Shown here one piece after another: positions 41,442 to 49,100 of a stretch of DNA of 64,000 nucleotides. The position numbers and the translations under genes are program-made. The stretch lies in the NCBI RefSeq assembly GCF_030056665.1, contig NZ_JASHIG010000010.1, one strand, 5' to 3'. This DNA is from Flectobacillus roseus (GTDB lineage Bacteria; Bacteroidota; Bacteroidia; Cytophagales; Spirosomataceae). The notes beneath the pieces are model-generated. The model was given only the letters and a program-made list of their open reading frames with translations. It searched no databases and was not told the origin of the DNA. Numbering within the stretch: the stretch's first letter is position 1; each line of letters opens with the position of its first letter.

Positions 41442-42482
41442 ATGGATATGATTAGAAATAACTGGACAAGAGAAGAGATTGAAGAAATCTATAACCTTCC
41501 TTTTTTAGACTTAGTATATCGTGCAGCTACTGTACACCGTCAACACCACGACCCACAAGAAGTACAGGTAAGTACACTGTTGTCAATCAAAACTGGTGGT
41601 TGTCCAGAAGATTGTTCGTACTGCTCGCAAGCGGCTCGCTACCACACGAACGTAAAAGTTCAGAAATTAATGGAAGTTGAGGAGGTTATGGCTGCTGCTG
41701 AACGTGCACAAGATGCAGGTAGCTCTCGCTTCTGTATGGGTGCGGCTTGGCGTGAAGTACGTGACAACCGCGATTTCGACAAAGTGTTAGAAATGGTGAA
41801 AGGCGTAAATGCTTTGGGTATGGAAGTATGCTGTACTTTGGGTATGTTGTCAGAAGAACAAGCTCAAAAGTTGAAAGATGCAGGCTTGTATGCCTACAAC
41901 CACAACGTAGATACTTCAGAAGAACATTATGATGATATTATTTCTACTAGAACTTACGACGATCGTTTGAATACGCTAGAAAACGTGCGTAAAGCAAATC
42001 TTTCGGTTTGTTCGGGTGGTATCATTGGCTTGGGCGAATCGTCTAAAGACCGTGTTGGTATGCTTCAGACATTGGCTAACTTACCAAAACATCCAGATTC
42101 AGTACCTATCAACAACCTTGTACCAGTTGCTGGTACACCACTTGAAGGACAAGACCCTGCGTCGGTTTGGGATATGGTTCGTACAATCGCAACGGCTCGT
42201 ATTATCATGCCAAAATCAATGGTTCGCTTGTCGGCTGGTCGTTTGGAGCTTTCTTACGAAGGGCAAGCTTTCTGTTTCATGGCTGGTGCTAACTCAGTTT
42301 TCTCTGGAGACGTGTTGTTGACAACGCCAAACCCTAATGTGAATTCGGATAAAGAGTTATTCCAAATCTTGAGTATCAAGCCTCGCAAAGCATTCAAAGA
42401 TGAGAAAAAAGCTCCAGTTGAATTCCAAGTAACTCCAACAGCAGGAAAAGCTTTGGGTATTGAAGAAGTTGTAATTTCTTAA
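41442..42482 (+). CDS. bioB: Biotin synthase
   Basis: 346 residues from the ATG at 41442 (MDMIRNNWTREEIEEIYNLP); the ORF opens 12 codons earlier, in promoter-like sequence. It is a radical-SAM enzyme that inserts sulfur into dethiobiotin. The SAM cluster is GGCPEDCSYCSQ (CxxxCxxC). The second iron-sulfur cluster ligands lie in MEVCCTLGMLSEEQAQKLKD, NLSVCSGGIIGLGES and the Arg in VRLSAGRLE. No other bio genes are nearby. An inverted repeat (TGCGA/TCGCA at about 41407-41420) lies upstream. Confidence 0.96.
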   Translation: MDMIRNNWTREEIEEIYNLPFLDLVYRAATVHRQHHDPQEVQVSTLLSIKTGGCPEDCSYCSQAARYHTNVKVQKLMEVEEVMAAAERAQDAGSSRFCMGAAWREVRDNRDFDKVLEMVKGVNALGMEVCCTLGMLSEEQAQKLKDAGLYAYNHNVDTSEEHYDDIISTRTYDDRLNTLENVRKANLSVCSGGIIGLGESSKDRVGMLQTLANLPKHPDSVPINNLVPVAGTPLEGQDPASVWDMVRTIATARIIMPKSMVRLSAGRLELSYEGQAFCFMAGANSVFSGDVLLTTPNPNVNSDKELFQILSIKPRKAFKDEKKAPVEFQVTPTAGKALGIEEVVIS

Positions 42483-42576
42483 TATTGATAATGAGTAAAA
42501 AAAACTTCGGAATAGCCTTGTGCTATTGTAAAGCCCATATTTACTCAAAATCAAGATTGAAATAAACTTAGTAATG

Positions 42577-42612
42577 AATAGGACTTTTTAAGGAAAGTCC
42601 TATTTTTTTTGC
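42577..42612 (+). terminator. Terminator of bioB
   Basis: Stem AATAGGACTTT/AAAGTCCTATT followed by eight T residues. Confidence 0.9.
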
Positions 42613-42739
42613 CGTTTAATCAACTATCTATGCATTTGCCCGTGACCTTGCAGTTATATAGTTGTCTACATTGAAAATTTTCCGTTTACATACTGCTGTG
42701 ATTATTCAGCAATCTCATTCAAAACACAATTCAAACATC

Positions 42740-43705
42740 ATGAAAAAAATTGCTTTTTTAATTTTATTCTTAGCCTCTTTTGCTGTTCTTTATTCATGTA
42801 ATACCATTCCTGATGTGGTGGCTCCTGGCCCAAACAATGAACTACCTGCGGCTACAGGTAAATTGGATGTAAGCTTTACCGACCCAACACTCAATGCTAA
42901 TCCAGAAGTATTGGCAGGCTCGGGCGATAACGTAACAGTAACGCTATTAATCAAAAAATCACCAGATGGTGGTAAGCCTCGTGTAGCACGTGTATATGTA
43001 GCCGACAAAGCTAACTATCGTGGTACTACCGACCAACCTTTGTTTGAAGTGAAGTTGAAAAATGTAGACGAACAAACACAAACGTTTGAATATACCGTTT
43101 CGGCGAGTACTGGTGTAAACTATATTCATTTTGATGTACAAGATAATAGTGGTGCAATTTCTCGTAAAACCCTTAAAATTTCTATTGGAGCAGAAGAACA
43201 AATTGCTTCTTGGAATAATATCGAGCTCGGTGCACAAAGCAATGATTTAGGCTCACGTTTTGCTTCTTCAACAGGCGTTGTGTACAAAGTGTGTGACATT
43301 GATTCAAATATCAAATTTGTGGATATCACTTATGCTTCGACTCGTACGGCTGACGAACCACAATTTTTATCAAATCCAGAAAGAGTTTTACAAGGATATT
43401 CGACCACTGTACCTGCATCAAATACTGATTGTGGAGGCTCTTCGACAGCGGGTGGCAATGCTACTTATTTCCAAGAAGCTCCTGTAGGTATCGACTTCGA
43501 TGCCGCTAATAATACCACTTTACAAGCTTTAAGTATTTCTTCAACCAAACAATCAGTTTTGGTAAAAGAAGGTAAAATTTACGCTTACTCAAAAGGCTCA
43601 GGAACCAAAGTGAAGAAAGGTTTGATTCGTGTAAAATCTATTACCAAAGGCACAGCGGCTTACGCCCAAGGAAAAGTAGTTTTTGACGTAAAAATTCAAA
43701 AATAG
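42740..43705 (+). CDS. Lipoprotein of unknown function
   Basis: 321 residues from the ATG at 42740; the ORF extends 26 codons upstream, but the promoter-like TTTG-N18-TATAGTTG near 42634-42662 and the signal peptide favour this start. The lipobox is AVLYSC with Cys20. The body is beta-rich (GKLDVSFTDPTLNANPEVLA, NVTVTLLIKKSPDGGKPRVA), suggesting Ig-like modules (CNTIPDVVAPGPNN linker after the Cys). Two cysteines in the middle (VYKVCDIDSN and NTDCGGSS) may pair. No family is recognised. Confidence 0.7.
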   Translation: MKKIAFLILFLASFAVLYSCNTIPDVVAPGPNNELPAATGKLDVSFTDPTLNANPEVLAGSGDNVTVTLLIKKSPDGGKPRVARVYVADKANYRGTTDQPLFEVKLKNVDEQTQTFEYTVSASTGVNYIHFDVQDNSGAISRKTLKISIGAEEQIASWNNIELGAQSNDLGSRFASSTGVVYKVCDIDSNIKFVDITYASTRTADEPQFLSNPERVLQGYSTTVPASNTDCGGSSTAGGNATYFQEAPVGIDFDAANNTTLQALSISSTKQSVLVKEGKIYAYSKGSGTKVKKGLIRVKSITKGTAAYAQGKVVFDVKIQK

Positions 43706-43746
43706 AACTGCCTACTTCAAACAATAGAAGTTCATTGGCTATTAAT

Positions 43747-43786
43747 CAAAAAAGGGTTCGGAAAATATTTTACGAACCCTTTTTTG
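43747..43786. terminator. Bidirectional terminator
   Basis: Stem AAAAAAGGGTTCG/CGAACCCTTTTTT with AAAATATTTT at the apex, between convergent genes. Its layout resembles the module B hairpins at 282 and 27213. Confidence 0.85.
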
Positions 43787-43815
43787 TAAAAACTTGGAGA
43801 ATAAAACGCTCTCTC

Positions 43816-45141
43816 TTAAGATTTACGAGAACGGTTTTCGTAAGACTTACCGTATTTACGCTTCATTTCGGCTTTATGGTCTCTTCTTACGTTTACCTTT
43901 TTATTTTTATCAGATTTTTCGTGATAAGCACCGTTGTCAGAGACATCTGGTAGTTTGGTAATAAACTTCATTTTTGCCTTTGGTATTTCTTCTTCTAGTA
44001 ATTTTTCTGAAATTACTAGCCCTTCTGGCGTATCTAAGATAGGAAGTTCTGTATTCATCAAAGCCTCAACCTGCTTCAAGTATTCAACCTCATTTTTGGT
44101 AACAAAAGAAATCGCAATCCCTTTTTTGTCATAACGACCCGTACGTCCGATGCGGTGAATATAGTTTTCAGGCATATCTGGCATATCAAAGTTGATTACG
44201 TGCGTAACTTCATTAATATCCAAACCTCTGGCAATAATATCAGTTGCAATCAATACTTGGCAATAGCCCAACTCAAATAAGCCAACGCTATTGAAACGGT
44301 GGTTTTGATTCTTGTTTGAGTGAATGACATCTACCTTGTGTTGAAGGTTTTTTTCCAATTGTTCATACAAAGTATCTGCTAACTTTTTGGTGGCCACAAA
44401 TACCAATACCTTCGTCATGCTTTCGTCATTTTTTAACAAAAGATTCAAAAGGTTTACTTTCGTGTAAAAGTTCTGAACAAAGTAATAAGACTGTGTAATG
44501 TTCTGATGTGGCGTGCCAACCGCTTCTGTTTCAATACGAACAGGGGAGTTAAAGAATGTTTCGACCAAGGTTTCAACATCTTTGGTAAGTGTAGCCGAGA
44601 AAAGCAAGTTTTGACGTTTTGAAGGTAATTTGTCAAAAATTACTGTCAATTGAGCACGGAAACCCAAGTTAAGCATTTCGTCAAACTCATCAATAATCAA
44701 ACGTTTTACGTTTTTAGGATTAATGGTTCCATTCATCAAAAAGTCTACCAAACGCCCTGGTGTTGCTACCAAGATATCTACTCCTTGAAGTAATTCTGCC
44801 GTTTGAGGTTTGGTATTTACCCCACCAAAAATCCCCACAGTACGCACCGTCATATAAGTGGTAAGCGCTTTTACAGATTCCATCACTTGCACAACCAACT
44901 CACGAGTAGGCACCAAAATGATAATCTGAGGGTGTTTTTCTTTGGAGAATTGATAAAGTCGTAGAGCGGGCAACAAATAAGCGTAGGTCTTTCCCGTACC
45001 TGTTTGGGCAATTCCACAAACATCTCTTCCCGACATTACTACCGAGAAAACCTGCTCTTGAATGGGAGTGGGTTCTGTGAGCCCTAGATCATTGAGGGCA
45101 TTTAATAAGAACGTATTGATATTTAAATCTTCGAATGTCAT
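43816..45141 (-). CDS. DEAD-box-type ATP-dependent RNA helicase (motif II is DEFD)
   Basis: 441 residues. All SF2 helicase motifs are present: Q-motif TEPTPIQEQVF, Walker A AQTGTGKT, PTREL, TPGRL, motif II LIIDEFDEML (DEFD in place of DEAD), SAT, ARGLDI and HRIGRTGR. The C-terminal tail is basic (KNKKVNVRRDHKAEMKRKYG), as in RNA chaperone helicases. It is likely to remodel ribosomal or mRNA structure. The 5' leader is a hairpin. DEFD variants are found in Bacteroidota relatives, so activity is not ruled out. Confidence 0.92.
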   Translation of the reverse strand: MTFEDLNINTFLLNALNDLGLTEPTPIQEQVFSVVMSGRDVCGIAQTGTGKTYAYLLPALRLYQFSKEKHPQIIILVPTRELVVQVMESVKALTTYMTVRTVGIFGGVNTKPQTAELLQGVDILVATPGRLVDFLMNGTINPKNVKRLIIDEFDEMLNLGFRAQLTVIFDKLPSKRQNLLFSATLTKDVETLVETFFNSPVRIETEAVGTPHQNITQSYYFVQNFYTKVNLLNLLLKNDESMTKVLVFVATKKLADTLYEQLEKNLQHKVDVIHSNKNQNHRFNSVGLFELGYCQVLIATDIIARGLDINEVTHVINFDMPDMPENYIHRIGRTGRYDKKGIAISFVTKNEVEYLKQVEALMNTELPILDTPEGLVISEKLLEEEIPKAKMKFITKLPDVSDNGAYHEKSDKNKKVNVRRDHKAEMKRKYGKSYENRSRKS

Positions 45142-45154
45142 GGTTGTAAAAGTC

Positions 45155-45203
45155 GATAGCTCGACCTTGGCCGAGCTATGAAGTACTAATTTTTACAAAG
45201 TTA
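45155..45203 (-). promoter_or_regulatory. Promoter -7 box and hairpin leader of the helicase gene
   Basis: TAACTTTG (45203-45196, minus strand) gives a predicted 49-base leader. Most of it is a hairpin ATAGCTCG/CGAGCTAT (45179-45156), ending about 14 bases before the ATG. No TTTG is found at the expected -33 distance. Confidence 0.5.
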
Positions 45204-45382
45204 CGATATATCTTTGGTAAAAAGCTATTCTGAGTGAAGATTATTTCTTGGAAATAGTCTAAAAATGTAATTGCTATTGTTTTGATTTTCAGTTAACTAG
45301 TTTTTAGTTTAGTTTGAAAAATTACAGAATAGATACCGCTTGTTGGCGTTGACATATTGCGTCTTTACGGACTTCAATATTA

Positions 45383-45820
45383 CTAAATATCCTTCGTCAT
45401 CTTAAAATGAGGTATTTCACCAAAAAGCAAATACGAATCTGCAATAATGGTATAACCAATGGCTTTGTAGAAAGCAACCGCATTTTGACGGGCATCTAGC
45501 ACAATCTGCGTCATGCCTTGTTGACGAGCTGTCTCTTCGAGATAAGCCATCAAAAGTTTACCAACTCCCTTGCCTTGGGCTTCGTTGGATACTGCCACAC
45601 AACGAACTTGTCCTTCAGTCGGGCTATTTTTTTGTAAACGAGCCACGCCCAAAATTTGCCCACTTTCGGTATCTACAGCCATAGCATGGGTTGCTTCGTC
45701 TTCGTCCTTGAGCACCTCGCTGCCTTTGGGCTGTCCCCATGGTTCACGTAAGATTTTGAAACGCAAATCATAATATTTCTCCCACTGTTCTGCACTCTGT
45801 GGCACCTTTATTTCAATCAT
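45383..45820 (-). CDS. GNAT-family acetyltransferase
   Basis: 145 residues with a single GNAT domain. GQVRCVAVSNEAQGKGVGKL contains the acetyl-CoA-binding R/Q-x-x-G-x-G/A loop, and IVLDARQNAVAFYKAIGYTI is the C-terminal motif. The N-terminal YDLRFKILREPWGQPKGSE resembles ElaA-like acetyltransferases. The acceptor is unknown. Transcribed alone. Confidence 0.85.
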   Translation of the reverse strand: MIEIKVPQSAEQWEKYYDLRFKILREPWGQPKGSEVLKDEDEATHAMAVDTESGQILGVARLQKNSPTEGQVRCVAVSNEAQGKGVGKLLMAYLEETARQQGMTQIVLDARQNAVAFYKAIGYTIIADSYLLFGEIPHFKMTKDI

Positions 45821-46152
45821 AGTTGATGAATGTTTATTGAAAACTTAAATTTAATTTGTCTGTTTTAGGCAATAGGCAAAAGTTTCAAAATGCTTTTTTA
45901 TAACCATAGATATATTTTTGCCGAATACCCTGAGCTGGACGCCTAATAGTTTAACTTTATTGTTTGTATTTCAGGGATAAGCCTTTAACTTCAAATAATT
46001 TATCAAAAAGACGATTTTAAACCTCTGATTACTGGAAAAAATTGAAGTTCCTAGTTCAAGACTTAGTCTTGGACTTATTTTTTTAAACAGTTTAAAACTG
46101 TTTATTCGTCTCCATTATCTTTGAAAAACACATACAATATACCAAAATCTCT
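45821..46152 (+). other. Upstream region of the alpha-2-macroglobulin gene
   Basis: 332 bases. It contains the 63-bp direct repeat at 46041-46103 and a -7 box TATCTTTG at 46116-46123, about 30 bases before the start. The AACAGTTTAAAACTGTT palindrome of the repeat lies where a -33 box would be. Confidence 0.55.
46041..46103 (+). repeat. 63-bp direct repeat, left copy
   Basis: It holds two palindromes, CAAGACTTAGTCTTG and AACAGTTTAAAACTGTT, and is about 90% identical by hand to 51784-51846. The two copies bracket exactly one gene. Confidence 0.8.
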
Positions 46153-49100
46153 ATGAAAAAACACCTGACAGTTCTATGTCTAATCCTATCATTTTCTCAG
46201 ATTGGACTGGCTCAATTACTTCACAAGACTTCGAAAGAAAGTCATTATCGGCTGGTTTATGCGCTCAATAGCTTGCAAATCAAGAATATCACCCTCAATG
46301 GCTTGGGTACAGTAGATTCATCTTATTTCAACAATTGTGTAGATACCATAGCTCTGGATGAATCTTTTAAGAAATCAGGAAACTACCTCATTGCTTCACT
46401 CGACCACGATCGATTGAGATTAGAGCTCTTAGAAAATCGCCCTTTTAAGCTACAATTACTTAATAATCAATCTGATTTTAATGTGGTATTGATTGGAGAT
46501 AATAATCGTTTTCTCAATAATGCGCAGGTATTTTTGGAAGGTAAAAAAGTTAAATTTTCAACTGAAAAAGGGCTTTATCAGCTCTCCCAAAGACATAATA
46601 AAGGATTATTACAAATTGATTATGAAGGTGAAAGTTATTATGAAATCATAACAACAAACTATCCTTCTTATGCCAAAAAACTCAAAAATCGTATAATCTA
46701 TTCTTTTCCTCTGAAATATCTTACCGTTCCACTTGTCAATTGGATAAAGTATCATAATCCTCCCACTTTTGTTCAAAATATCCAAGCAATGTTTCGTAAG
46801 GGGTTTCGTGACTATTTTGAGGAGAAAAAAGAGCAAATGTTAGAACGAAAATATGAAGAGTGGCAACAAAACTCGGTAGTGTTTCTGAACAAACCCAAAT
46901 ACCTACCCAAAGATACTGTTCGCTTTAAGGTGGTGTTGATGGATAAAAAAGGGCGCTATCTCAGTAAGCCCTTTTTGGACGTAAAAATCGGGGGGGATTC
47001 AAAAAAGGTTATTACTAATCTTAAGCCCTATAGCAAAGGTTTGTTTGAAGGATACTTTGTATTGGTAGATAGTCTCAAACTCAAACTAGACCAAAGTCAA
47101 TATTTACGATTTATGGATGATGAAGATAATTTAGCTTCCACATCCTTTCAATTTGCAGATTATGCTCTTAATGCTGAGTTATTTGAGATAAAGATTGATG
47201 AAAATACGTATTATCAAACCGATACGATTCAATTGGCTCTTTCGGCTTTTGATGAAAATGGTATCGCCATAAGTGACGCCCGCTACAGCTTAAAAGTTCA
47301 GACGCAACACATTTCTAAAATAGATACCCAACAGATATTTGTCCCTACCTTGTATTGGACAAAATCGGGAAATATGCCTGCTTCGGGCAAAGAAACTATC
47401 ACTTTTCCTGATTCTTTGAAGAAAAACTTTTCTGGAAGTTTTCAAATCATAGTCGATTTTACTACTGCAGATAATAAGGTATTTTCCAAAACAGCCTATT
47501 TAAACTATTATTCTCGTAAAAGGACTCCTGAAGAGCTTCGCAGTAAACAACAAAGGCAAGCAGCAATACCTTTTAGTGTTACGGCCTCAAGAAATATAGA
47601 CTCTTTACAAGTAACTATTCAAAACCCTGAGCATAAGCCATATTGGTATGCTTTGTACTACAAAAATCGAAAGCTGGAAGAACGCTTCGACACGACATCT
47701 AAAAGTATTTCTTTTCATGTTAAAAGAAAAAGGGATTACTCTATTGCTTATCACTATCTCGCAAATGATAAAGTCAAAACAGCCAGTGATGTTTTCAGGT
47801 TCTCAGACAAATTACTCCAACTTGACTTAGACGCCCCCTCTGTGATTTCGCCTGGGCAGGAGGTGGATATGACTGTTTCGGTTAAAGATGCTTTTGACAA
47901 GCCACAACCTAATGTTGACCTTACCGCCTTTGCTTTCACGAATAAGTTTAAGGAGTCATCGGATACCTATTTGAAGAATTATAGCAAAACTTATAAAGCT
48001 CGGAAAGTCTTTAATAATTTTTTTACCAAGGATAATAGAGTCCAGTATCGTAACACTATTATCAAAAAGCCAGATTGGCTGGAGCGCTTTGCTGTGAGAG
48101 ATAGCTTGTTTTACCAATTTTTATTTCCCCAAAATGGCTTGTTTACAGCTACTATTCCTGCCGAAAACCGAACGGAGTTTGCACCATATATCATAGAAAA
48201 TGGAGAATACCAAGACATCAAGTATTTGGTAGTTGACCACGTTCCCGTGTATTTGGGTTTAGCTGCCCAGTCACAGAGATATAGCTTTCAGACAGACAAC
48301 CAGCCTCACAACCTTTTGATTCGTACCTCAACCAAAATTGTTGAGCTAAACAATGTGGTCTTTAAGCCCAATCATAAAACGATTTTAGGAATAGACCCTA
48401 CTAAAGGTCATCCAAATATAGAAGTTACGCCTTTGAGTTCGAAGGCCACGCCACCTGAGCTAGCTATGCTGAATGATTTGTTGATGCCAATAAGAAAAAC
48501 GGTTTCATTGCCTAAAAATAGCTATATCAAACAAAAAGAAAGTGTTTTTTATATTGATAAGAAACAACCTGAGGAACAAATCATAGGTCCCGTATTTGAA
48601 ACCCATGTTGACTTTTTAGCACCTAACATTCCTCCGATGGCTTTCAAATTTGAAAAAGGATATCACTATGAAGTATTAGCTCCTGTTATCAAAATGAAAC
48701 CGAGTGAAAGTTATACCAGCTATGATTTTACCTCTTCTGAAAATATTAATCAAGCTCAAGACGTACCTACTCACATAGATTTTGATGAAGTAGCATGGAC
48801 CGAAGGTGAAATTTTATTAAAGGATAAAATAGAGAAGGAAAAAGAGGCTAAACCTGTAGCTCAATACAAAGTTCCCTCCACAACGACTGAAAATCATACG
48901 AAGCTAAACCTCTTATACAAAGCGTTTAGAGAAAATCGATATCTCAAACATATTATTCTTTTCAAAGATAACGAACCCAATTTTATTCGTGTTTATCCTG
49001 CAAGCACATCGGTGATGCATGAGCTAGAACAGTGTGAATATACACTTTACTTACTTTGGAATAATAATGATTTTTCTGAAATACCCGTACGAAAACTGCA

